Positions 1-7,495 of a DNA stretch of 17,819 nucleotides are shown piece after piece (position 1 is the stretch's first letter; every line of letters starts with the position of its first letter). The DNA comes from Firmicutes bacterium UBA3553 (GTDB lineage Bacteria > Bacillota > Clostridia > Tissierellales > Sedimentibacteraceae). The stretch lies in the NCBI GenBank assembly GCA_002381185.1, contig DFOA01000034.1, positions 1 to 17,819 on the forward strand, written 5' to 3'. The notes under the pieces are model-generated. The model searched no databases. It was given only the letters and a program-made list of their open reading frames with translations, and had not been told where the DNA came from. The translations under genes and the position numbers were made by a program.

Positions 1-129
1 ATTGCCCGGTGGCTTATGAAACAATACCCATCCACCTCCACCAAACACTTCTATATACCGTTCATAATATAAGGGGAAGAGAGATACAATTAATTCTCTT
101 GAAGATTTCTTTCCACCTATCCAGCTCAT
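1..129 (-). CDS. D12-class N6-adenine DNA methyltransferase (Dam-like), N-terminal fragment cut by window edge
   Basis: Only the first 43 codons lie in the window; the gene continues past position 1. The peptide begins MSWIGGKKSSRELIVSLFP and then reads RYIEVFGGGGWVLFHK. The N-terminal WxGGK followed by an FGGGG loop is the S-adenosylmethionine-binding start of the D12 (Dam/DpnM) methyltransferase family, which methylates adenine N6 in short DNA sites. The ATG at 127-129 is the only start possible, because an in-frame TAG lies two codons upstream. The nearest Shine-Dalgarno-like AGAGAGG lies about 20 bases away, inside the end of the upstream gene, so initiation may be coupled to that gene, whose stop lies 18 bases upstream. 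Such methylases on mobile elements usually mask the element's own DNA from host restriction. The catalytic DPPY-type motif is outside the window and cannot be checked. Confidence 0.85.
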   Translation of the reverse strand, partial: MSWIGGKKSSRELIVSLFPLYYERYIEVFGGGGWVLFHKPPGN

Positions 130-147
130 AAAACTATTAATACTTCA

Positions 148-486
148 TCACCTCTCTCTTACCTCTTTATTAAGGTCTAATCTCAATTGTCCGTTTGCAT
201 CTGGAAAATGCTCTAAAGCTTTGACTAGTCCTCTCTTTGCTTTTGCAATTTCCCTAATTCGACTTGTCATCTGCCCTATACTAGCAAGCAGTTCCTTTCT
301 ATCAGCAGCATAATAATATCCATTGTCACCACTGCATATGGGATTGCCATCATTTCTTAATTGATTGACTAATTTCCTGACAGTTCTTGAACTAATACAA
401 AATCTACTTTGAAGATATGCACTAGGTACTGCCTTAGAGGTTCCTGTATGATACTCTTTTATATAAATTAAAAAATCATGTTCCAC
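148..486 (-). CDS. small winged-helix/HTH DNA-binding protein, 112 aa
   Basis: I do not recognise a named family. Residues about 1-60 read like a winged helix-turn-helix: two helices around residues 5-40, a likely recognition stretch SSRTVRKLVNQLR, then a hairpin wing ending GDNGYYYA. The rest is basic and probably helical. The start is GTG at 484-486, placed seven bases after AAGGAGG; an ATG overlapping the next codons is out of frame. The gene sits 18 bases before the adenine methyltransferase gene and probably shares its transcript. It lies downstream of two hairpin terminators, so it is likely to have its own promoter, although none is clear. Small winged-helix proteins of this kind on phages and integrative elements are often replication or regulatory factors. 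The role here is inferred, not shown. Confidence 0.8.
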   Translation of the reverse strand: MEHDFLIYIKEYHTGTSKAVPSAYLQSRFCISSRTVRKLVNQLRNDGNPICSGDNGYYYAADRKELLASIGQMTSRIREIAKAKRGLVKALEHFPDANGQLRLDLNKEVRER

Positions 487-549
487 CTCCTCGCCTCCTT
501 TCTCATGCCATGTTTCATAACACTGTGGATATGATTGTTTTTGGGCAAC

Positions 550-598
550 AAAAAAAGGCCGACTGCTATGCTGTAATTTACAGTAAACAATCGGCCTT
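550..598 (-). terminator. rho-independent terminator or double hairpin
   Basis: On the minus strand an outer stem AAGGCCGATTG pairs with CAGTCGGCCTT with one mismatch and is followed by seven T. The loop contains a second perfect inverted repeat, CTGTAA-A-TTACAG. The position is just upstream of the winged-helix gene and about 90 bases after the ArdA-like operon, so it probably ends any transcript passing the first terminator. Confidence 0.75.
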
Positions 599-614
599 AT
601 CTGTTCTTAGATAT

Positions 615-640
615 TAAAAAAACACGGATATATTCCGTGC
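615..640 (-). terminator. rho-independent terminator of the ArdA-like operon
   Basis: On the minus strand CACGGA-N5-TCCGTG (stem arms 634-639 and 623-628) is followed by seven T. It lies 46 bases after the stop codon of the last gene of the DUF6075/ArdA operon. Confidence 0.75.
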
Positions 641-685
641 TACCCTAGAATATTAAGTTATGGGATATATCAATAAGAAAATTTA

Positions 686-1705
686 CTACTCCATTGATAT
701 TCCCATACTATCTAGTTTTTTACTGAATTCATAGTGAAACTGTTCCCCGTTTGATTTTATAAAACCATTTTTACAAGGCGCTAACCCTCTATTATCAATG
801 TCTGCTTTTGCATATAAGGTATAATCAAAGTTATCTCCAAGTATGGTATCAGGTTCTACAATACCATTCTTTCTCGCAAGTAATCTCCCATAGCTTTCAA
901 GTTTGTCCTCCTTTGGAGCAAAATCATAACAGTTTAGATTCTGTGAAATATCAAGGGCAAAGTCAAGTCTAGTACAACCTTCAAGCTCCATCGCTGACTC
1001 TAAATGTTCTATAAAGAAAGCTCTGCCTTGTCCTTGTTCATCGCAGGCATATCCAAAGTTATTACCATCAGATATTAATTCTTCTATGGAGTCATATTGT
1101 TCTGCCAGCTCTTTAATATTAGGGAATACACACTTTGCATCTAATAAAGCACATCTACTCCACTTATTTGTACCAAGTGCATCTAAGGCTATTGCCATTT
1201 CATCAGGTTCTAAACTAGAAAATTCATAGTCAGGCAAGTTTATCCATACACCTTCAGGATAATCCTTACTTCCCACTTTAATTTTTATAGTCCAATCATC
1301 CCCTGTCATCTCATCTAAATTTGTGCCATCATAGATTTGTTTGAGACTATTTCTTTGATATACATATCCGTTGTCCGTAAATATCCCATTGAAATCTTCA
1401 TGGTATTCACTACCAAGCTGCTTGGTTTTAATAAAGGGAAGTATATCATCAGATGCACATTCCTTATGTCTTGCTATATATTCTCCAAGAGATTCATTAT
1501 CAGTAGCTTTGTAATGAAAATCAAAATTACTTAGTTGCTCTGTTAGATTAATCAAATCTGATACATTATTGACTTCCACAATCTGAACAGCACCCTCTAG
1601 AATATATTTTTCTTTGACTGACATTTCAGCAAATCTCTTTTCTAGATATTCATTTTCTTTCTCTGTTCCTTCAATATCTTTCCATAGATATTCTAAGTTT
1701 TTCAT
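686..1705 (-). CDS. ArdA-like anti-restriction family protein, 339 aa
   Basis: This is a very acidic protein with an ArdA-like pattern: a stretch reading VWINLPDYEF at about 153-162, an EELISDG segment at about 208-214, and a short module with DLINLTEQL at about 50-58 that recurs as DISQNLNCYDF at about 252-262, each followed by ES-x-G-x-x-(I/L)-A-R. Classical ArdA is an acidic DNA mimic of about 165 residues that blocks type I restriction enzymes, so this protein is about twice that length. The same module occurs twice in the neighbouring 557-aa protein. The start ATG overlaps the DUF4314 stop by four bases (ATGA) and is preceded by GGGAGG, which implies translational coupling. It is the last gene of a four-gene operon. 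Family assignment rests on pattern recognition, and anti-restriction activity is an inference. Confidence 0.65.
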   Translation of the reverse strand: MKNLEYLWKDIEGTEKENEYLEKRFAEMSVKEKYILEGAVQIVEVNNVSDLINLTEQLSNFDFHYKATDNESLGEYIARHKECASDDILPFIKTKQLGSEYHEDFNGIFTDNGYVYQRNSLKQIYDGTNLDEMTGDDWTIKIKVGSKDYPEGVWINLPDYEFSSLEPDEMAIALDALGTNKWSRCALLDAKCVFPNIKELAEQYDSIEELISDGNNFGYACDEQGQGRAFFIEHLESAMELEGCTRLDFALDISQNLNCYDFAPKEDKLESYGRLLARKNGIVEPDTILGDNFDYTLYAKADIDNRGLAPCKNGFIKSNGEQFHYEFSKKLDSMGISME

Positions 1706-1998
1706 AAACTCATTCCTCCCATACCTTGTGATTGCTCTTCTGAAGGCTCATCTGACTCTTTAATCTCTTCTTCCTGCGGACGAGATAACACTTTAAAATT
1801 ATCTTCTCCGGGAATAAGACCAAGACCTCTTCCATTATCCCATTTCATGTGTATGGTTCCTATATCATCTACGAGAATTACTGTTCCTTTAGTCCCTTTC
1901 TCAACCCCCTGCTGATCATCCATGGTTGAAAGTAATTCTATTCTTGTTCCTGCAGGGTACATCTTTTTAATTTTTTCTACTTGATTTCTATTATTCAA
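1702..1998 (-). CDS. DUF4314 domain protein, 98 aa
   Basis: Residues about 12-70 carry the DUF4314 pattern: YPAGTRIELLS, then a GTKGTVILVDDIGTIHMKWD segment and GRGLGLIPGEDNF. This looks like a small SH3-like beta barrel, and such proteins are common on clostridial integrative elements next to ArdA-like genes. The tail, about 25 residues, is acidic and glutamate-rich. The start is TTG at 1996-1998, chosen because GGAGGG lies about eight bases upstream and no in-frame ATG fits. The gene overlaps the preceding gene by eight bases and the next by four, so it is embedded in a translationally coupled operon. No biochemical function is established for the family. Confidence 0.8.
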   Translation of the reverse strand: MNNRNQVEKIKKMYPAGTRIELLSTMDDQQGVEKGTKGTVILVDDIGTIHMKWDNGRGLGLIPGEDNFKVLSRPQEEEIKESDEPSEEQSQGMGGMSL

Positions 1999-3664
1999 AT
2001 TTTATCCCTCCCATTATTTGATTTTGATTTATTCCCATTTCTTCAGCTGTTTTAATAAACCAGCTTTTACTGCTATTCCAGAAACTAATGTAGAGATCTC
2101 CCATATCTGTGCTTATTTCTCTTTGTTCAAAACCTTCTCCCCAGCCGTCTGAAGCTTGGCCAGTTATTTCATCCTTGATCTTTTCAAGCTCTGAAGATGT
2201 TAAATCATCATTTAAGGTAAGTACAGCCACCCCCATTATTTCTTCTCCTACTTTTTCTACAGTAAATACATATATTGAAACCTTAGCATTAACGCTATCA
2301 TTGGCATCATAATATTTCATCAGTCCTCTTTGCTCTTCTCCCGGAAGATTGCTTACTTCAATAGCTTGTAAAATTTCATCCATATTGTATATTAACTCAC
2401 TGCTTTCTAATTCTATAGGCTCATTTGATATTTCACGATATCCATGCTGATTTTCTATTTCGTAAATATTAACTGTAAGGGGCATATATAGCTTTAATGT
2501 CTTTAGTTCTTTTTCTTCAAGAATCATTATTCCAAGATTTTCGAATAGTAAATTGGAAAGCTTTTGATTATATCCATGATAAATAATGTATCCCTTATCT
2601 GAAAATGCTCCATCTTCCTGTGCCGTTTTTTCTCTGCCATATCTTTTAAAATCAATATATTCTTCAATATTTGAATCATATTCAAAATGTCCCGAGTCAC
2701 AAATCATATATCTTCCATAGCTTTCTACACTATGGATACCATCAAATAATTCAAATTCATACATAGAATCTGCTAGTGCAAAGATTTCTTCAACAGTTCG
2801 AGGTTTAACATAGTCCATAAGTTTTTCAAAATATTCTATATCATGGTTGCCTATTTCCTTATAATATTCTGCTAAATTATTTAAGGTATCTATCTTAATT
2901 AATCGTGTTGTATCATCAGAAATGATATTTATTATTCTATCTGAAAAGTTATGGCTATCAATTGCAACTTCACAATCATGTAAGTAAGGAGTTTCTAATC
3001 TCAACAGTGCCTTTTCAATTTCAACATCAGAACAAGGAAGATAAATAAATTCATTTGCACCTTTTGCAGTCAACTGTATTGTTGCTACAGTTTCTTTCCA
3101 ATGGTATTGGGGAAACTGCTTGCCATTATATATTTGCTCTGGTTCATTGCTATTCTTATATAAGACTCCATAAGGAGTAATTCTAAAATTAGGATTGTTT
3201 TTTATTACCTCCATTGCAAAGGATCCACCATCAAGCTCTTCTAATTCTCTAGTAGCTACTGCTTGCTTTTCTGATAGATATAAGTCTTTTCCTACAGTTT
3301 CCAGATTATTAAAGTCACTTACAAGGCTATAGCAATGAGTATTAAAGCTTAAATTGATTAACTCTGCTATTGTTTTCGAATTTTCTGCAAAGGCTGAAGC
3401 AAAAAACACTTTTCTTTCCTTTGTATCGAAACTATCCATCCTTTTAAATAAGAAATTTAATTCATCGATATTGCACTCTTTACCTTTTAGAACTTCATTG
3501 ATATCTGGATCATAAACTACTTCTTCAATATAGCAGTTGGGAGCAATTGAAGTTTCAAGCTCCAGCTGATTATATACCTTGGATATTTCACTTTCCTCAT
3601 AAGGGAAATTAAACATAATTGACTCATTTTCTTTTCTGTCGATTCTTTTTATTCTAATTAGCAT
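1991..3664 (-). CDS. large ArdA/DUF6329-like mobile-element protein, 557 aa
   Basis: This is an acidic multidomain protein. The middle contains an ArdA-like block: IYLPCSDVEIEKALLRL at about 207-223 and DTLNNLAEYYKEIGNHDIEYF at about 259-279. The C-terminus has SDGWGEGFEQREI at about 505-517, a motif I associate with the DUF6329 type of clostridial element proteins. Two copies of a short module are visible: ELINLSFNTHCYSL at about 101-114 with LETVG, and EEIFALADSMYEF at about 292-304 with VESYGRYM. Both resemble modules in the 339-aa protein. The start ATG has GGAGGAG six bases upstream and lies 14 bases after the previous stop. It is probably an anti-restriction or establishment protein of an integrative element; the exact role is unknown. 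Confidence 0.65.
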   Translation of the reverse strand: MLIRIKRIDRKENESIMFNFPYEESEISKVYNQLELETSIAPNCYIEEVVYDPDINEVLKGKECNIDELNFLFKRMDSFDTKERKVFFASAFAENSKTIAELINLSFNTHCYSLVSDFNNLETVGKDLYLSEKQAVATRELEELDGGSFAMEVIKNNPNFRITPYGVLYKNSNEPEQIYNGKQFPQYHWKETVATIQLTAKGANEFIYLPCSDVEIEKALLRLETPYLHDCEVAIDSHNFSDRIINIISDDTTRLIKIDTLNNLAEYYKEIGNHDIEYFEKLMDYVKPRTVEEIFALADSMYEFELFDGIHSVESYGRYMICDSGHFEYDSNIEEYIDFKRYGREKTAQEDGAFSDKGYIIYHGYNQKLSNLLFENLGIMILEEKELKTLKLYMPLTVNIYEIENQHGYREISNEPIELESSELIYNMDEILQAIEVSNLPGEEQRGLMKYYDANDSVNAKVSIYVFTVEKVGEEIMGVAVLTLNDDLTSSELEKIKDEITGQASDGWGEGFEQREISTDMGDLYISFWNSSKSWFIKTAEEMGINQNQIMGGIKFE

Positions 3665-3678
3665 ATCTCTCCTCCATT

Positions 3679-4368
3679 CTATTTTTCAATTGAAAATACA
3701 TCTGCACCATACTTTGCAATTAATGATGCATTGATTATTATCTTAAATGCATAATCATCAATAAGTTCTTTATCTGCTATCTCACTGATTCTTATATATT
3801 CTTTTCCTGACCATATAGTTTTTGCTGTTTGGTATAGGGCGTAGCCAGCTGTACTAATTTGTCTAAGATGTATCTGTGTAAAATCAAATCCATTTAAACA
3901 GACCGCATGCTCCGAGATGTTCCATAATACTTCATCAGCAGTAAGAAGAAATATTACTGCAAGATAGGTCGGTGTCCTTTCCCATACTTCAATATCTTGC
4001 TTATGGTTTACATGATGAAACCTTTCCTTATGGTTGTAATCTAGAAATAGCTCACCAGTAAATTTGCTGCTAAGTAATTTCAATCTGTTTTTTAGAGCAT
4101 AATTTTTTATTCTTCCAAAGCAATCTCTTATTAGATCTGTATATTCAATTTCATCTGCCTTTAGTTTTTCTTTGAAACAAAAACAATCATTAGGGTTACC
4201 TCTGGTTTTAGCCGTAGATAGACATCCATTACAAGACTTAATACCTCCCTTGCAATTAAAATGATTATTAATGACTATTCCGCTTCTTCTTTGAGGAAAA
4301 TTAGGTGCCAGCATCATCAGCTGTTCTATTCCTCCAAGTGTTGTACCATACATAAAATATCTTGACAT
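3679..4368 (-). CDS. DUF6075-like protein with N-terminal cysteine-rich extension, 229 aa
   Basis: The C-terminal half matches the DUF6075 pattern of element proteins: LFLDYNHKERFHHV, then AVIFLLTADEVLW. The N-terminal half is different and holds a cysteine cluster (CKGGIKSCNGC, then CFCF) that could bind zinc. The start chosen is the ATG at 4366-4368 (MSRYFMYG), because AAAGGA lies nine bases upstream. An in-frame ATG six codons earlier overlaps that same ribosome binding site and is less likely. It is the first gene of the four-gene operon, and its ribosome binding site lies immediately after a strong terminator hairpin, which suggests attenuation control. The function is unknown. Confidence 0.7.
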   Translation of the reverse strand: MSRYFMYGTTLGGIEQLMMLAPNFPQRRSGIVINNHFNCKGGIKSCNGCLSTAKTRGNPNDCFCFKEKLKADEIEYTDLIRDCFGRIKNYALKNRLKLLSSKFTGELFLDYNHKERFHHVNHKQDIEVWERTPTYLAVIFLLTADEVLWNISEHAVCLNGFDFTQIHLRQISTAGYALYQTAKTIWSGKEYIRISEIADKELIDDYAFKIIINASLIAKYGADVFSIEK

Positions 4369-4400
4369 TGTTCTCAGTCCTTTCAATTTTATTTTGAAAT

Positions 4401-4454
4401 AAAAAAGAGGCGAAGCCTATCGATCATAAGTTGATCAAAGACTTCGCCTCTTTT
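4401..4454 (-). terminator. strong hairpin terminator or attenuator in front of the DUF6075-like gene
   Basis: A perfect 13-bp stem AAAAGAGGCGAAG / CTTCGCCTCTTTT (arms 4403-4415 and 4442-4454) encloses a second small hairpin (GATCA/TGATC). On the minus strand it ends in six T. The symmetrical A and T tracts would let it work in both directions. It lies 20-25 bases upstream of the ribosome binding site of the next gene, so it may terminate the metal operon, attenuate the downstream operon, or both. Confidence 0.8.
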
Positions 4455-4547
4455 GGTTTCTATATTTAGTTTTGGATTTATATAAAACAAAAGCACCAAG
4501 AGTTTTTCATCTCAGTGCTATTGAAGTTTTTTCATGCTATTGTTAGT

Positions 4548-4569
4548 ATAAAATATATGCTCATTTTAT
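4548..4569. repeat. small AT-rich inverted repeat after the CopZ-like gene
   Basis: ATAAAAT at 4548-4554 pairs with ATTTTAT at 4563-4569 across an eight-base loop. It may be a weak terminator or RNA-stabilising hairpin in the 166-base spacer between the CopZ-like gene and the 13-bp terminator. Confidence 0.35.
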
Positions 4570-4620
4570 GCTAATGGAATATAACCTATTTTTTCACTAT
4601 CGCAGCACTCAAAACAATAA

Positions 4621-5130
4621 TCATTTCATAATTAATCCTTTATCTATCGCATCTTGGATTATTTGATGACAGCATTTGCCTAGCGGATTTTTCTTTTGAC
4701 ATTGTGAGTTACTCATTGCTCCAGTAATCTCTAAAACCTCTTTCATATTGATAGCTCCATGTTTTACTACCGCATTTATTACTTCTTCTTCTGTAACTTC
4801 ACTACAATAACATGCATATTTAGGATTTGCATCATTTTTAAACCATATTGGTACTTTTACTTGCTGTTTATTAAATTTATTTTTAGATTCTGTGTTATAG
4901 TAAGTAATATCACATTCCTCACTCATACATAAAAAATAATCATTGTCGCCAACTTGTTCCGTTAGTTCGTCAAGTACCATGTGCTTTACTGTAATGCTTT
5001 TTACAGGAATACCTTGTTTCTCACATATAGAGCACAAATTATTTTTTTCAATCTTACAAGAAGATTTCTTTGTATTTCCACAATAACATTTATTCAAAAT
5101 TTCTTTTCCCATTGTTTTCATTCCATCCAT
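4621..5130 (-). CDS. CopZ-like iron-sulfur/zinc metallochaperone-type protein, 169 aa
   Basis: Cysteines define two domains. The first, residues about 15-80, has C15-x-C17, C25, C33-x2-C36 and C68-x4-C73, with NLCSICEKQG and SEECDITYYN, like the zinc-binding N-terminal domain of Archaeoglobus CopZ. The second, about 105-160, has C107-x-C109, C144 and C153-C154 with KKNPLGKCC, a spacing that fits the [2Fe-2S] BFD-like site of that protein. The HMA domain at the C-terminus of Archaeoglobus CopZ is absent. The true start is uncertain: ATG codons at residues 1, 4 and 7 are all possible, and upstream GGA elements do not decide. It lies 138 bases downstream of the P-type ATPase, a spacer with TATAAT at 5210-5215 but no good -35 box. 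A role in metal delivery or reduction for the ATPase is inferred. Confidence 0.75.
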   Translation of the reverse strand: MDGMKTMGKEILNKCYCGNTKKSSCKIEKNNLCSICEKQGIPVKSITVKHMVLDELTEQVGDNDYFLCMSEECDITYYNTESKNKFNKQQVKVPIWFKNDANPKYACYCSEVTEEEVINAVVKHGAINMKEVLEITGAMSNSQCQKKNPLGKCCHQIIQDAIDKGLIMK

Positions 5131-5268
5131 GATTTATTTTTATTTCCTAATTATCGCACTGTAAAACTGTTGAAAAGTAATATCAGGATAAAATATATGT
5201 TTGTAGCTGATTATAGCCGATAAACATGCTGCTAAATTGATCTTTTTATATAGTTCAGTTATATAATA

Positions 5269-7113
5269 CTACAGATTTTTAACATTAAGTGCTCTAAAAG
5301 CATTTAATACTGCGATAATAGTTACACCTACATCTGCAAATATAGCTGCCCACATAGTAGCTATTCCAAAAGCACTCAAAATAAGAACAATTATTTTTAT
5401 TCCAATTGAAAATACTGTGTTTTGATGAGCAATTCTTAATGTTTTCTTAGAAACTTTTATTGCTGTGGCAATTTTCGAAGGTTCGTCGGTCATAATTACA
5501 ATATCCGCAGCTTCAATTGCCGCATCAGAACCTAAACCACCCATTGCTATACCAATATCTGCACGGGCTAAAACAGGAGCATCATTGATTCCGTCACCTA
5601 CAAAGGCAAGTTTACCCTTTGCAGATTTCTGTGCTAATAATTCCTCTACCTTTTCAACCTTATCTCCTGGTAGTAACTCGGAGTATACCTTATCTAATCC
5701 AAGCTGCTTAGCAACCTTTGATGCAACATTTTTTGTATCACCTGTTAGCATAACAGTTTGCTTAATTTTAGCTTCCTTAAGTTCCATAATTGCCCGAGCT
5801 GAATCTTCTTTAGCTTCGTCTGCAATAACGATATAACCTGCATACTTGTCATCAATCCCAACGTGTACAACAGTTCCAACAACTTCACCTTCATAGCAAG
5901 GTATATTCAACTTTTTCATAAGTTTAATATTACCCGCTGAAACCTTTTTACCATCCACTGTTGCAAAAACACCATGACCTGATACCTCTTCTACATCTGA
6001 AATACGTCCATTGTCAATTTCCTTGCCATAGGCTTGTTTTAAGGAATTGGAAATTGGATGGTTTGAATAACTTTCTGCATATGCAGTTAATTCTAATAAC
6101 TCTTCCTTAGAAACTCCTTCTGGATGAACTTCCTGTACATTAAACACACCCTTTGTAAGTGTTCCGGTTTTATCAAATACTATGATTTCAGCTTCTGCTA
6201 ATGCCTCTAAATAATTACTACCTTTAACTAAAATACCCTTTCTAGATGCTCCACCTATTCCACCGAAGAAACTTAAAGGAATAGAAACTACAAGAGCACA
6301 TGGGCAAGAAACTACTAAGAACGTTAATGCTCTATATATCCAGTCGCTAAATGTTGCCCCATCTATAACAAGAGGCGGAATAATAGCAAGGAAAACTGCA
6401 ATAATTACAACAATTGGAGTATAGTATCTTGCAAATTTCGTAATGAATTGTTCTGATTGGGATTTTTTACTACTTGCATTTTCAACTAAATCAAGAATCT
6501 TACTTACTGTAGATTCTCCATATTCCTTTGTAACTTCTGCAGTAATAACTCCATTAACGTTGATGCATCCACTTAGGATTTCATGCCCTACTTCTACCTC
6601 ACGCGGAACAGACTCACCTGTAAGTGCTGATGTATCAACCATTGAATTTCCCTCAATTACCTTACCATCAAGAGGAACTCTTTCCCCAGGTTTAATTACG
6701 ATTATATCACCAATTTGTACTTCATCAGGGTCAACTTTTATAACTTCATCGCCCCTTTTAACATTGGCATAATCTGGTCGTATGTCCATAGCATCTGCAA
6801 TTGATCTTCTTGACTTATCAACTGCGTAACTTTGAAACAGCTCACCAACTTGATAAAACAGCATAACTGCAATACCTTCTGGATACTCACCGATTAACAT
6901 TGCACCAATAGTAGCAATAGACATTAAAAAGTTTTCATCAAAAACTTTACCTTTAAAAATATTTCTAACAGCTCTTTTTACTATATCTCCACCTACAATA
7001 ATATAACTGATTAGATATAGAGCAATATTTAACCACTCAATATTTGTATCAATTACTATGGCGACAATAAAGAATATTGCACCAATGATTATTCTCCAAA
7101 GACGGTTTTTCAT
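5269..7113 (-). CDS. cadA: P1B-2 type Cd2+/Zn2+/Pb2+-exporting ATPase without N-terminal HMA domain, 614 aa
   Basis: This is an integral membrane pump that exports soft divalent metal ions using ATP. Visible motifs are TGES at about 165-168 (actuator), SCPCAL at 269-274 (membrane metal site), DKTGTLT with phospho-acceptor D314, SNHPIS (HP motif at about 352-353) and GDGINDAP. Near the C-terminus GIKIIV and FADVGVT supply the K and D-x-G residues that mark the Zn/Cd/Pb group rather than copper pumps. Canonical CadA/ZntA carries one or two HMA domains at the N-terminus. Here the protein starts directly at the first membrane helix, and the HMA domain is a separate gene 15 bases upstream. The start ATG has AAAGGAGGAG seven bases away. 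It is co-transcribed with the HMA protein and probably with the CadC-like repressor. Confidence 0.93.
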   Translation of the reverse strand: MKNRLWRIIIGAIFFIVAIVIDTNIEWLNIALYLISYIIVGGDIVKRAVRNIFKGKVFDENFLMSIATIGAMLIGEYPEGIAVMLFYQVGELFQSYAVDKSRRSIADAMDIRPDYANVKRGDEVIKVDPDEVQIGDIIVIKPGERVPLDGKVIEGNSMVDTSALTGESVPREVEVGHEILSGCINVNGVITAEVTKEYGESTVSKILDLVENASSKKSQSEQFITKFARYYTPIVVIIAVFLAIIPPLVIDGATFSDWIYRALTFLVVSCPCALVVSIPLSFFGGIGGASRKGILVKGSNYLEALAEAEIIVFDKTGTLTKGVFNVQEVHPEGVSKEELLELTAYAESYSNHPISNSLKQAYGKEIDNGRISDVEEVSGHGVFATVDGKKVSAGNIKLMKKLNIPCYEGEVVGTVVHVGIDDKYAGYIVIADEAKEDSARAIMELKEAKIKQTVMLTGDTKNVASKVAKQLGLDKVYSELLPGDKVEKVEELLAQKSAKGKLAFVGDGINDAPVLARADIGIAMGGLGSDAAIEAADIVIMTDEPSKIATAIKVSKKTLRIAHQNTVFSIGIKIIVLILSAFGIATMWAAIFADVGVTIIAVLNAFRALNVKNL

Positions 7114-7128
7114 GTTCTTACTCCTCCT

Positions 7129-7350
7129 TTATGCTTTTTTCATAACAGTGTCAGGTTCAATCTTCTTTACGATTTTTTCTGCCTCTTGTACAATTGTAGG
7201 CATCTTCTCATCTTCACCCTCAATAACAAGTTTTTGTGTCATAAAGTTTACAGTGGCTTCCTTCACACCATCAAGCTCATTAATAGCTTTTTCCATTTTT
7301 GCCGCGCAATTTGCACAATCCAAACCTTCAAGTATAAATTTCTTTTTCAT
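7129..7350 (-). CDS. free-standing heavy-metal-associated (HMA) domain protein, 73 aa
   Basis: This is a single HMA (ferredoxin-like) domain. The metal-binding loop reads GLDCANCAAKMEKAI, a CxxC motif at residues about 11-14, followed by the VKEATVNFMTQKLVIEG strand-helix pattern typical of the fold. It probably binds Cd2+ or Zn2+ in the cytoplasm and passes it to the adjacent ATPase, which has no HMA domain of its own. In most CadA proteins this domain is fused to the pump, so here the pair is either naturally split or ancestral. AGGAGG lies seven bases before the ATG, and the stop is followed after 15 bases by the ATPase start. It could also serve as a general metallochaperone. Confidence 0.9.
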   Translation of the reverse strand: MKKKFILEGLDCANCAAKMEKAINELDGVKEATVNFMTQKLVIEGEDEKMPTIVQEAEKIVKKIEPDTVMKKA

Positions 7351-7417
7351 TATTAAATCCTCCTAAATATTACTTGTAATTTTATTTTGAATACTACAAG
7401 TCTTTTTCAAATTTTCT

Positions 7418-7431
7418 TGAAGCATTGCTCA
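7418..7431 (-). promoter_or_regulatory. third CadC-type operator-like motif, between cadC and the HMA gene
   Basis: On the minus strand the site reads TGAGCAATGCTTCA and shares TGAGCA-N4-TTCA with the two sites at the cadC promoter, in opposite orientation to them. It lies in the 145-base spacer between the repressor and HMA genes. I see no strong promoter next to it, so it may be a weak internal control site, a roadblock or a relic. Confidence 0.5.
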
Positions 7432-7495
7432 TTTGATATGAAGACTTAAATATCTGCCCAAATATCTTCAAAAAATATTCTATTCTACAGCATTA

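Noticed and set aside
5465..6772. Plus-strand open frames inside the ATPase gene
   Set aside because: They are antisense shadows of a well-supported P-type ATPase and have no start signals.
5269..7113. Copper (CopA-type) ATPase
   Set aside because: The last membrane segments carry K and D-x-G of the Zn/Cd/Pb group, and the regulator has CadC-type metal sites.
7129..7350. MerP mercury-binding protein
   Set aside because: There is no signal peptide and no mer genes nearby; it lies between cadC and cadA.
7058..7366. 102-codon plus-strand open frame over the HMA gene
   Set aside because: It is the antisense of the HMA and ATPase genes, with a low-complexity hydrophobic translation. The minus-strand genes have clear motifs and ribosome binding sites.
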